DNA of 27,850 bases from Reticulitermes lucifugus (lineage: Eukaryota > Arthropoda > Insecta > Blattodea > Rhinotermitidae): the NCBI GenBank assembly GCA_026260175.1, contig JAKCWW010000875.1:60611-88460 (forward strand). Direction: 5' to 3'. The notes under the pieces were generated by a model that was not told the origin of the DNA, made no database searches, and saw only the letters and a list, made by a program, of their open reading frames with translations. The position numbers were made by a program, and so were the translations under genes. Shown here piece by piece: positions 11,311 through 21,055 of this stretch. Positions within the stretch are counted from its first letter, which is position 1. Each line of letters starts with the position of its first letter.

Positions 11311-13128
11311 GTGTTTCAGACATTGGTAAGAAAACAATATACGTATTCTTTGAAATCGATTTCATTTTCTTAAAAGTTTCCAAATACTGGCTATATGTTT
11401 GGAGACTGCTTGCAATTTTTCATAATCTGTTAAAATACACACCCTCTTTAAGTTGAAGGAAGGCTCTCTTTTGTAATATTCAGCAGAAAGCGTTTAAAGT
11501 GCCTAATACTACTGCAGCTATGTAATTTTTCCACAAAAACTTATGACAATTCCCTGTCACAGGAAACATACGTAGGACGTCTCCTCATTTAGGCCTCTGT
11601 AATGTATATAGTTAGACAGGTAGATAAGCGCACATGTGTGTATACAGATGTGTGAGTACATAGTCTTTTGTGCGAGCGTGCGTACATTTGCCTATAACTT
11701 AAAAGCCATGGGATATATCTTATATTTACTAACGGGAAAAAATTGCCATGATCCTCCGCAAAGGCTCAGTTCCGAAACCGTATAAAATGTGTTACATATA
11801 TTATATCATTCCGATACTTACTTCAGCGACATTTTCATTCCTGCAACTACGTTGGACTCGAAATATGAGGATTCTAAGAAGAAAACAAAATTACACAATT
11901 TTTTTCTGTGTAATTAAGATGAATTTACCGATATCCTTTATGTGCTTTTATCGTTCAAAGACATGTACCTCCTAAACAATGAAAAATTATTTTAAATATT
12001 AATTACTTAAGTGCAAAAAATTAAAATACTGTAATTAATAGGAAACTCAGACAACCTAAGTTCGCAAAATAATCCAAGAATTCAAATAGTTGGAATAATT
12101 TGTTCAATACAGGTTAATTATTAAAAATACTAGAACTAGATCTGTTTATATTGGCTTCTCAGCCCCTGCAGTGGAATTACTGCTTTTTCAGAACGGAAGA
12201 GATATTTGGCTTCACTTTTCCTTTGAGCGATTTGCTCTTTCACACCGTTATGAACAAGAAAACATTTAGAATTCGCGCCAGAAAATTAACGATATTTGTA
12301 TTATTGTACCTTGCCTTTTCAGACCGTCCATAACGACCTATAACGCCATATATATATAGGAAAAATGAAATAGTTGGAAGCCAAGAGAAATTGTAGTAGA
12401 AAATAAAGCAAATGAGCACAAGGAGAAGTTGGATGTAATTATACGGACTACTTGAAACTTACAGTTCAAAAGACTTTCTCAGTTCGGCTCTCGTTGCACG
12501 CTTCTATATTAGTCTCTCCCACAGCCCGAATGATAACGGTGAGAGTTTTTGTAACTTAAGCCAAGGTATAACCCTATATCCTGTACATAATAATAGCCCT
12601 TCCAAGTACGTCAGTACTGAGTAGACCGTAAAAATTATTTTCGTCTTTATAAAGATTTAAGAACTAATGTGCTCAAGTCTGTTGTGTCCCTAAATTTTCT
12701 AGAAGAATGTGAAACCTGAGATTCCCACGGAGGTGGCTACAATTCTCACTCGCGGTATAAAAATAGCTGACACCAATAAGTGCTACGTCTCAGTTAGTGA
12801 AAATCTAATATACTCGTATGTAATAAATTTATTTCCCTTTAATTCAGTTAATATTTAAAAGTCTAACTCAAGGTAAATCGTGTGAGGGACATAATAATGG
12901 ACTGTTTCTAACGATAAATTCAGAAACAAGATAATTTTTTTAATTCTTGTACCTAAAAATCTACACTGTTGCTAATATGACGAATTCACGGAGATATAGA
13001 AGTTTAGACGTGTCTGTAAGAAAATCCAATAAAAAGATTCAAAGCAGCTTCAACCGCTGACGCAGGATCCTGATGATACGCATCCTACTCCTAAAAAGTT
13101 TCACTTGCTTAGTTCACACCTAAACTTT

Positions 13129-13276
13129 TTCTCCTTTCCACCTTCAGTCCTTCACTTTCCTTTCATCCCCAAACTCCTCAATCAGTTTTTCTCAAACCTT
13201 ATACTTCCCCACTCCTACTGTCTCCTTCCCTGTGCTCCCTCTGGATAATTTCTTCCCTTTAAACCCACCCTCCCTG
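13129..13276. other. Pyrimidine-rich tract
   Basis: About 150 bases on the plus strand consist mainly of C and T, with repeated CTCCTTTCC, CTTCCC and CACTCC words. There is no open frame or paired end. It could be a decayed repeat or the untranslated part of an unrecognised element. Confidence 0.45.
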
Positions 13277-14280
13277 CAGCATCATTAGAGTGAAACTGTG
13301 CTGACAAAGACCATGATGCAATGCAATGATCATCATGTAGTCGAACCAAGATGAAGATCGAGGGTATATGGGAATCAAACGCAAATCACGCTATTGGTAG
13401 CATTCCGAACCCCGGAGGGCTTTGCAGCGGAAGATGACTGTTGTCACGGAATGAAACATTTTTAATATGTTCAGTAGAGATAAGCAAGGTCATAAAGCCG
13501 ACATTTCGAGGAAACGTTTGCACCGAGTTATTGCAAATTTCGTAGCACAAAAAAAAAGAATAAACACAGAATGTAGTTGCTGCCATTTCGAAAATTCGTT
13601 CGTTATATTCTCATGTAGTTTAATATTGCCACTAAACATAAGGCGAGACAAATATTTTCTTACATTAGTTGTTAATATTTGTATACTTATGGCCTTTATA
13701 TAAAATATGTTCCTACATTCGTATCTATGCCTCCGTCCGTCTTGCTCCGTTTCTGATGTGGTTGTCATGCAACAATACCCAAGATTTTACAGTTCAAAGC
13801 AATCTGTATATACAGCAGTTGCTTTGCATTAGAACCATTCATTTTTACACAATTTTTTTATGCAGCGTCACGGTATTGAACAATGAAAACGTGGTCAAAG
13901 AGAAAGGGATTAATTAAGTTTTTATAGTAATTATTTACATTATTTCAGTAAAATGTATTTTAAGGAAAACCTGTAGTAAAGGAGCCCGCGTTGCTAGTAA
14001 AATGCAAACAATCATTGAAGCAGTAACATTAATAGGGAACAGAACCTGTTTCATTTGAAAGGTACAGTCAAATATTACATCGATATTCATTCTGTAAAGA
14101 CAAAAAATCTAAAGCTATCTCCACAAAAGTTCTGCTACATCCTGTGAAATTCTTGGGATACGCCAATTGCGTAGGGACTTCTCTATCACTCTGTACTTTA
14201 CGTAATACTTGTCCGATATTCTGTTTAATGTTTACAAGCGTAATTTCTCAACTGGGGGCAACCATGGCAGTGACTATGAA

Positions 14281-14780
14281 AATTTACGTCTTCTGGAATA
14301 TAAAGCCGTGTATTTAGGTATATGCCTGCCGACGTTTCAGAGTAACCTGCATGAACCATCATCAGGGAACTGGAATAAGTCACAAGCGAAGTAAAAAAGG
14401 TAAAAAAGCACTCCCAGTAAAGGCCTGGACAGGCCCTTAGTGTTCCAGGAGATTGACGCTCCCAGATTTCTAGACAATCGGCACATGAAGGTGGTAAGGA
14501 TGCCAGCCCTACGAAACGGCGACCTTTACCCCCAGGAAATATTCCTGGCACTCATTTCCTTCACAGGCTGAGTCGACCTCAGGACCATAGTGCGACCGAA
14601 AGGATTATGTCAATGAAAAATTCAATATGGAACTTTGCCACAGACATAGTCTGCATTGTCATTTTAGCCAAATGCAGACAGTCGATGGATGAAGTAAAGT
14701 GTACTGTAGACTGCCACTAGGGCCTGCGGAAATCGTCATGGTTGAAGCACCAATGCGGATGAATCTGCAAAAGTTGCAGA
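14281..14780 (-). mobile_element. Retroelement-like repeat with hammerhead-like core (copy B)
   Basis: On the minus strand, about 400 bases of non-coding sequence (from near 14780) lead into a hammerhead-like motif at 14326-14369. After it comes a tail with ACACGGCTTTATATTCCAGA, closely resembling the tail of copy A at 10742-10790. The upstream part, with words such as ATGAGTGCCAGGAATATT and GTGCCGATTGTCTAG, looks to me like a dispersed insect repeat, but this is from impression and I cannot name it. A 108-codon minus-strand frame (14225-14551) crosses it and has no domain. The 5' limit is a guess. Confidence 0.5.
14326..14369 (-). ncRNA. Hammerhead-ribozyme-like motif B, stem II lost
   Basis: The minus strand carries an exact CTGATGA (complement of 14359-14365), an extra T and G, then a loop region, GAAA and ACGTC with two G residues after it (complement of 14338 down to 14329). 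That is the same order as copy A. The sequence between core and GAAA (14339-14356) no longer forms a clear stem, so this copy is probably inactive. Stem I is about two base pairs. Confidence 0.35.
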
Positions 14781-14784
14781 TTGA

Positions 14785-17270
14785 AAGAAATAATGGAAGC
14801 AATAAACTTTTCTCTAGGATTTTATAATTGCTATAACATCAAAATAACGAGCACTTTCATGAATAATGAGTGTCCAAATTTAAGGCAGAAAATTCAGAAG
14901 AGATCAGATTCATTTTAATCGATTTTCACTCCAAATCCGGAGTCGCTTTACTTTCTGAATATCCGAAAGAACACGGCATAAAAATGTTTTACTAACCCAG
15001 TAAATGAATCTCCGAATAATAGGGTCACCCACAAAGTAATATTCCACACAACTTTTCTTAAATATTTGCTACAGGAAAACGTCAAAACTTTCTTTACTGT
15101 AAGAGGTAACTTTCCGATTTAGAGCATAAAGTATTCAGACAAACAGCGCGCCAAGAACTAATTACAAAATTGGTAGCTACTAATGACGTGAGTCATAAAA
15201 CGTGCTCTGTAACTTATTTCCTATTGGTGGAATCGAGTAAGTAGGAAACATTCACGAAATGCTCAATGTTTTGTTCGGAAACGATAAACGACTCTTAAGA
15301 GATACACTATTCGTTGGGGCATTTAATGAGGTTCTGAAGAAGTGGAAAGCAGCTTGGGAAAGCAAGGCAGCACCTTTAACCTTACAGAACACATGCTCCT
15401 TTCTCTCGATGGCATAAAGTCACTGACAGGAAGAGTATTTTATATTCTATAGCAGAAAACTAACTAGCCAATTGATTTTATGTGAAAATGTCACTTATTC
15501 TCAAGGCATTTGGTACTCGAAACAATTGCGTAACATTAGTTCAACAACCTTATTTTGTTTTAAATAAAACACAAGTATATGTGACAAATAAATTATTTTT
15601 TCTCTGAGCGGGATTATTGCAAATAGTTTTTTTCTTGAAATTTGTTTTTACGTTGTATAATTACTTTCCGATCATCTCTCGTTAAACCACATTTATTCTT
15701 ACAATAGAATTATGACAGCATTCCTTCCTAATAAATTGCACATAAACAAAATTACTTACTGTTCTTCAACTGCGTGCTAGGTGTATAATTCAAGAATTAG
15801 CGCCTCTGCTAAAATAAGCTTAAATAGGCCTATAACATCCACTCTTTTCTGCTATAGATTTTTGTAGTTCCCACACTCTTTCCTTTCCTCTAACATAACA
15901 TCCTTCCTCTGTTCCTTTCTATTACACTGTCGGATATATTCCCCATTTCCCTCTCCTTTCATGTCTCAAATATACCCTTTCTTGCTCTTCCTTATTACTT
16001 CTCATTTATCTTCTCATCCTTTGTGCCAATTCCATAAAACTTCCTCGCTTCAAGTCTCGGGCTCCTCTTCATTCTATAAAGACACTCTGAGGCGTAGTGA
16101 TCCAATCCTGGATTAAAACGTGAATGTAAGAGAAATGATAGCCCCAACCCACGCGGCTCCTCTCAAACATTCCTCTATATGCAGAAGCAGTTCTACATTC
16201 TTGCAGATGTGAATGAACCAAGAAGAATAAAGACGATCTGTTTTATTTTATCTCTTTCAATACAGTCAGAGATTGAAGACTCATTCGTTCGTTTGTATAA
16301 ATTCCTTCCGCGCATATAAAAGACCCAGCGCTTTCAATTCCTTGAGTTAATAATGACACTGATTATGAAAATGTTAATTAAACCAAGATAAGAAGATACA
16401 CAGACGCCTAGTGCAAGGCACTCTGCATACTTACTGACAACTTAAATGTAGGCGATTAATAATACAAGTGCCAGATTGCGTAATTTACTCAGTGTGTTTT
16501 GAAGGTTTAATCTTGAAGGCGTAAGGGAAACTATAAAGAACTTCCATCAGGTGGAACCGGATACATCATAAGCATAAGTCAACAGTGTGAGTCCTGCTTT
16601 AATTATTTCCGGTTAGTGCAGTTTCTGAAATAATATGTAGCATTAGAACTTTAACCATTGAAGCACGACTTGAGAGTAGCAAGTATATGAAATTTCAACC
16701 TGTACCTCACAATGAACACTCACAGTCTCAATCATAATTACCAGGCAGTTAAATTTGCGTAATAACATAATTTACGGACTCAGGTCTCCTAGGATGTGAT
16801 GCCGCGCCGTTGAGGACGTTGTCTGCTACGTGGACTCCTTCGACACTTGAGGAACCACTTACCCCAAAGTACATAAAATATCCTTGACTAACTGAATCAT
16901 AATTTTGCATGAATGTGAGAAATTTAAATCTCGTGAAATAATTTGTTTTGATAATTACGTCAAGTACACGGATGTACTGTGTGGGGAAGAGGCTGGGTTT
17001 TTAATGTTACACGAAGCGGTACGCGAAGTAAAAACTGTACGTCAAACTGTGAAAATATGTGCCAATATTACCGACTCAACTTACACCTTAGAAATAAAGA
17101 GCGACATGCAGATAAATGGAACTATACGTGGAGTGATGGTTGAAATACAGTAGACAGATATACTGAGTTCGCCAACAAAAGATGTACAGGTGACAAATAA
17201 AAGTGGAACACATACACTTTTACTTTTTCCACGATTGAAATATATCGACCGTGGAAAATTTGACATTAAC
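14785..17270. other. No gene seen; AT-rich spacer
   Basis: No motif-bearing frame, RNA gene or paired-end element was found. An 82-codon frame on the plus strand at 16905-17153 is open but has no recognisable domain, no codon pattern that I trust and no convincing splice context. The pyrimidine-rich stretch at 15838-16080 is listed separately. Confidence 0.5.
15838..16080. other. Pyrimidine-rich tract
   Basis: About 240 bases dominated by C and T on the plus strand (CTTTCCTTTCCTC, CCATTTCCCTCTCC, CTTGCTCTTCC and similar). No reading frame or terminal repeat accompanies it. A decayed untranslated region of a repeat is possible; so is simple composition. Confidence 0.45.
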
Positions 17271-17350
17271 AATGCTTTTTAAACAAAATATAATTCATTC
17301 CGTACATTTTAACTTTATATTTAAAGTCCGACACATGTACATTCAATCAC

Positions 17351-17675
17351 ATGTTTCGAAACCCTAACCTGGGTTAGGGCCGTGCCATGGCTCAGGCGGT
17401 TAGTCGCCGGCCTCTTACCACGAAGGCCCGGGTTCGATCCCAGGTCAAGTCCATGTGAGATTTGTGGTGGACAAAGTGGCACTGGGACAGGTTGTTCTCC
17501 GAGTTGTCGGTTTTCCCCTGTCGCTTTCATTCCACTGGTGTTCCATTAATTGTAAAAGCTTGGTAAAAAACTGCTCATCCATCTATCATCATCATTGGGG
17601 TTGCACAAAAAGCCTTAAGGCTGTGGTGCGGGGGCCCTTCATCACAAACGAAAAAAAAACCTGGGTTCATCTTCA
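17351..17675 (-). ncRNA. Left-arm hammerhead-like motif, split by a SINE
   Basis: Read on the minus strand, CTGAAGATG (complement near 17668-17675) should continue into the stem II loop and GAAACATGT (complement 17351-17360), as in the right arm. Instead the SINE at 17376-17657 interrupts the stem II loop. In addition, the base after ACATGT is G, and the following stem I strand has been deleted. This copy can no longer fold as a compact hammerhead. Confidence 0.6.
17376..17657 (+). mobile_element. tRNA-derived SINE (family A), full length, with 10-bp target duplication
   Basis: The head is tRNA-like: box A TGGCTCAGGCGG at 17388-17399 and box B GGTTCGATCCC at 17431-17441, with normal tRNA spacing. 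A non-tRNA body follows (GTTGTCGGTTTTCCCC near 17505-17520), then an A-run ending at 17659. The target word AACCTGGGTT occurs at 17366-17375 and 17658-17667, so both ends are defined and the insertion looks intact. RNA polymerase III would transcribe it from the internal promoter, and mobilisation would need a LINE in trans. It lies inside the left arm of the palindromic element and is therefore younger. Confidence 0.92.
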
Positions 17676-17733
17676 GGGACACTTTATCTAAAATCGCACA
17701 GTTGGTGTAACTAGTGTGCGATTTTACATAAAG

Positions 17734-17780
17734 TGTCCCTGAAGATGAACCCAGGTTAGGGTTTCGAAACATGTAGGACG
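17734..17780 (+). ncRNA. Hammerhead-ribozyme-like motif C, the most complete copy
   Basis: In order: GTCC (17735-17738), core CTGAAGA (17739-17745), an extra T, stem II, GAA (17766-17768), self-complementary ACATGT (17769-17774), A, and GGAC (17776-17779). GTCC pairs perfectly with GGAC as stem I, and one further G-T pair is possible. Stem II is GAA plus CCC against GGG plus TTC with one bulged T and loop AGGTTA. Cleavage would follow A17775, giving a GTA triplet. Stem III is too short to fold alone, and known retroelement hammerheads with such stems act as dimers. The extra T after the core is not in the standard consensus, so activity is unproven. Confidence 0.55.
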
Positions 17781-18000
17781 GTGAAAGTGCACAAATAGTG
17801 TGAATGAATGTACATGTGTCGGACTTTAAATATAATGCTTTTTAAATTTACTTATTAATTTAATTATAAACAGAACTAATGGTTTTCAGTTATTTAATTG
17901 CATGATTATATATTTTGCCACTCAAAATAAATACTTAAAATTTTAACAAACAAATTAGCAAAACTAAAATGTTTGTAAACATATAGGAGCATAATCTTAA

Positions 18001-18530
18001 AAGAACAAGCCAGGCAATTTACGTATAACGTAATATTCAGGAGCTTTCGCGTAACCGTTTTTGCCATGGAAAGGCAATAAGTATTACGTATTCTGACTGT
18101 GTGTTTGTAGCCTTAATTATCCAGCATGCAAAACTCATGCGCCGTATTATAGTGTCATCTTTGTCCTGTCTGACTCTTCCATATATTTCAACATTATCCC
18201 ATAAAAGTCATGCCTTTCGGAAAAACGTTACTGAACATAAAATGTGTGCTTTGATTTTCCCTACAGCTTTTGTCTGAAACATTTCTCACTCTAAGAAGAA
18301 CTAAGCGAGATATTATCATAAATCAACATAGGTTTTCACGTAAAGTACCCGTTAATCTTGTCGGATTTTGGTGAAACTTGAATTTTCTCGACAGCTTATC
18401 GACAAATACTCAAATATCAAACTTCATGAAAATCCCTCCAGGGGGAGCGGAATTTTACCATGCGGACAGACGGACAGACATGAAACTACTAGTTGTTTTC
18501 GCAATTTTGTAAACGCGTCTAAAAAATTAA
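18001..18530 (+). repeat. Unclassified dispersed repeat R, copy 1 (empty site)
   Basis: About 530 bases match, with many substitutions, the sequence at 20731-21865 once an insertion in that copy is removed. Shared landmarks in order are ACGTATAACGTAA-ATTCAGG, TTCGCGTAACC, a CCATAAAAG-like word, TTCTAAGAAGAA, CGTAAAGTACCCGT, CATGCGGAC-GACAGA and GCAATT-TG-AAACGCG. No terminal repeats, reading frame or polymerase III boxes were seen, so the class is unknown; it may be a piece of a longer element. At the position where copy 2 holds a transposon this copy reads GCGAGATATTATCATAAATC, the uninterrupted target. Confidence 0.85.
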
Positions 18531-18545
18531 AACCACTAGGTCCTG

Positions 18546-18570
18546 AAAGAAAAAAAGAAAGAAAGAAAGA
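18546..18570. repeat. GAAA microsatellite
   Basis: About five GAAA units after a short A-run. Ordinary tetranucleotide repeat. Confidence 0.9.
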
Positions 18571-19407
18571 TCCACGGATTGATGTGTAAGAAACTGGCGA
18601 ACGTGACACCTCTGAGGTGATAATTCACAGGCCGTCCAGATACGTGACTAGGAGGCAGGAAGCAGTCAGTCGTTGCAACTGAGCCCTTAACATTGCGTTA
18701 GGTTAATACGTCACGTACACCATTAAATAGAAGATCGATAGGTGCAGGTGCTCTTCACCTTTGAGGCCTAAACCGTTTACACAAAAATCTCCTCAGAAAT
18801 TTCAGTCCAAATTGTTGAAACGCCACAGTACTTCATATTATTCAGGAATAATATGCAGTGTGTTACTTAAAATATGTTATATCTTAATACTTTTTGATAA
18901 CTGTCAAAATGCGTGCCTTATGGAAATTCATTAATTAAATATTAATATTTGAAAATGTAAGATACACTGTACACAAAAAGCTGAGAATATTAAAATATTT
19001 GACGGCAAGATTCTGCTCGTTATAAGGTATTTTACCTTAGGCGCGATGCTATGTCAAGATAAGTGAGATAAATTATAGACGTGGAAGCAGCAGCTACGAA
19101 TTTATTTTTCGAATACACAAATTGCACAAAAATATGTCTACTTCACCAAGCTCTCGAACGACATGCCAGGGTTTCAGAAATATTCCAAACATCTAGCAGC
19201 GACCTCAAAATTATAGGCGCCAGAAGGGTGATAATAAGCAAGTTCCATAATCAGGACCCACAAATATCAGGCGCCAGCATATAAAATTTAGTCGCCCGGT
19301 ACACATGGCACCCGGGATTTGTGCACCCTTGCCATATGCAACTTTTATTCATGATCATTTTCATTATACTAACTTTCATCTTTAGCCATAAATTGTGGCC
19401 ATATTCA
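18571..19407. other. No gene or element recognised
   Basis: AT-rich sequence without a motif-bearing frame, RNA gene or paired ends. A GC-richer patch with CACCCGGG lies near 19310, but I cannot assign it. Confidence 0.5.
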
Positions 19408-19655
19408 ACCTCAGGCAGTGCCAGCCTTAGCAAACGCGGGGCCCGATTGCCATTGTTGTGGCGGGCCCCTGAAAGTTAGGACTAACGTTTAGGTAAATTA
19501 ACATAAGTTAGGATTAAAAATTAAAATGGTCCATTTTTTATTGTTTTTCAAAATTGCTAATACGCGAATCCCCCATGAGTGCGGGGCCCCCGTAAGTGCG
19601 GGGTCCGATTGCGTCAAACTGGTCCAATCGGCCTAAGGCCAGCACTGATCTCGGG
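19408..19655. mobile_element. hAT-type MITE with 8-bp target duplication
   Basis: The element runs 19416-19647 (232 bp). Its ends are inverted copies: CAGTGCCAGCCTTAG on the left and, on the complement, CAGTGCTGGCCTTAG on the right. A CAGTG-type terminus with an 8-bp duplication is characteristic of the hAT superfamily. The flanks ACCTCAGG (19408-19415) and ATCTCGGG (19648-19655) agree at six of eight positions and differ only by transitions, as expected of an old duplication. The subterminal parts hold repeated GCGGGGCCC and CGATTG words. No transposase is encoded, so it would have depended on one in trans. Confidence 0.82.
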
Positions 19656-19659
19656 ATTC

Positions 19660-20730
19660 ATAAGGAACTGAAGTCAGAGCTTTTCACAAAGCTAACATGC
19701 AGAGAAGACTGCTTATAACCCTTAAATTCAAGCTGCGTATTTTGACAAATGAACTACAAATGTTCTAATGCTCTATTTATCCAATGGTTGGGGCTCTCAG
19801 TCTCTATTGGCCCCTAGTTACTTTCTTGAATATTATTCTCTGTTTCAGTAGAATAATATAACATCCAACAAGTAGAATGGCTACAGAATTTCGATGCTTC
19901 ATTTCCCTCCGACAAAGCCATGAAATATTACAGCATAACAAAAGCATAATTACATTATATTAATGAAAATATACCACCCGTAGCCTTTGTCTCAGACGGC
20001 CAAGACCAAACATAATGGTCGCATAATACGCAGATATTCCTGAAGATAATGTACACACGCAACACATTGTTCATCTGTCTCCAGCTTTAAACAAGAATGG
20101 CGGCTGTTTAATTATCGCTGCAGTGGAGAGATTTACTTCAAGTTGGCTGAACCTCTAAATTTAATTCTGCATGCGGTTTTGCTAAAACGGCCATGTCTAC
20201 AGATACACCAACATATTTCCATAGCAACTCAGAAGGCCTTAGTGTAAAACCAAGTCACATCCTGCTAATTAAACTATTTTACACTGATTCTTGTGTACTA
20301 CAAGAAGTGTGGTTGTCAGACAACAGTGTTTATCTGAACCTTGGGTAATAAATACTAAGTTCCGAAGATATTGCAGTAGTACATATGAATCTAAATAACG
20401 ATATAAGGGATGTTAAATCCCATGTAACAAAACGGAAATGAGATCCATTTGTGTTAAATCCAATTCAGGACGGAACAACATCTCAAAACAGAACTGAAAA
20501 ACTTATATTTCGTAGAAGAATTTATGAGCCTCCTCCATTCATTTGCGGCTTACTGCTCTACGCTCAGCACTAAAGTTCTACCAAAAACGATCAACGTTTA
20601 GGTGTTATAAAGTAATAGGCTTATTTATGCGAAGTATGACCCGTTACCACTCAAATCACCCAAGTACACATTTCCTGTAGTACGCAAAATTTATTAAAAC
20701 AACCTCAAGTTTTCACACACGTCACCATAT
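19660..20730. other. No gene or element recognised
   Basis: No supported reading frame, RNA gene, box A/B pair or terminal inverted repeat. Composition is like the rest of the window. Confidence 0.55.
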
Positions 20731-21055
20731 GAGAAACAGGACAGGCACTGTACGTATAACGTAACATTCAGGCGCGTTCGCGTAACCATTGTTGCCCTGG
20801 AAAAGCAATAAATATTAAATATTATGAGTGTGTGTCTGTATTCTTGCCTTAGTTATCCTGCATGCAAATCGCGTCTTTTCTGCGCCGTGTTATACTGCCA
20901 CCTGTGTTCTGTCCGGCACTATCACATTTTTCCACATTATCTCATAAAAGGAACTATTTTCGGAAAAATGTTATTGAATATAAAACATGTGTTTTGGTTT
21001 TCTCTGCAACTTTCGTCTAAAACATGTCTCATTCTAAGAAGAATTCAGCGAGATA

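Larger units (their letters stand above)
10940..14200. other. No gene seen; AT-rich spacer
   Basis: Apart from the 33-bp duplication at 11254-11310 and the pyrimidine tract at 13129-13276, I see no supported feature. The overlapping short frames on both strands around 13386-13917 lack any motif. A short TATATATATA run lies near 12350. Confidence 0.55.
17271..17846. mobile_element. Palindromic element of two divergent hammerhead-like copies, with 13-bp target duplication
   Basis: The word AATGCTTTTTAAA occurs at 17271-17283 and 17834-17846 and brackets the element, which is the mark of an insertion. Inside, the right arm (17716-17834) is the reverse complement of the left arm (17316-17699) once the SINE and its duplicated target are removed; the arms end in matching TATATTTAAAGTCCGAC and its complement. 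The arms face away from a 16-base centre (17700-17715), and each carries a hammerhead-like core. The left arm has lost about 27 bases just after ACATGT, and about 32 unpaired bases lie between the left target copy and the left arm. No protein is encoded. A non-autonomous Penelope-like or related element is the likeliest source; a long-inverted-repeat DNA transposon is the alternative. Confidence 0.8.

Noticed and set aside
12340-12362. TATATATATA run as a promoter TATA box
   Set aside because: A simple AT repeat without an initiator, a downstream gene or any transcript evidence.
13070-13105. CTGATGATACG as a hammerhead core
   Set aside because: No GAAA follows on the same strand within range, and no stem pairs.
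13320-13440. B-box-like GTTTGATTCCC on the minus strand
   Set aside because: A box absent at the right spacing and no body or tail recognised.
13386-13917. Cluster of overlapping 66-92 residue frames on both strands
   Set aside because: No motif, both strands open by chance in AT-rich DNA, and no splice or start context.
14225-14551. 108-residue minus-strand frame
   Set aside because: It crosses the repeat body, the hammerhead-like motif and its tail; open by chance, with no domain.
16905-17153. 82-residue plus-strand frame not explained by any repeat
   Set aside because: It is a reasonable-looking frame, but with no recognisable domain, no supporting splice sites and a length expected by chance in 28 kb.
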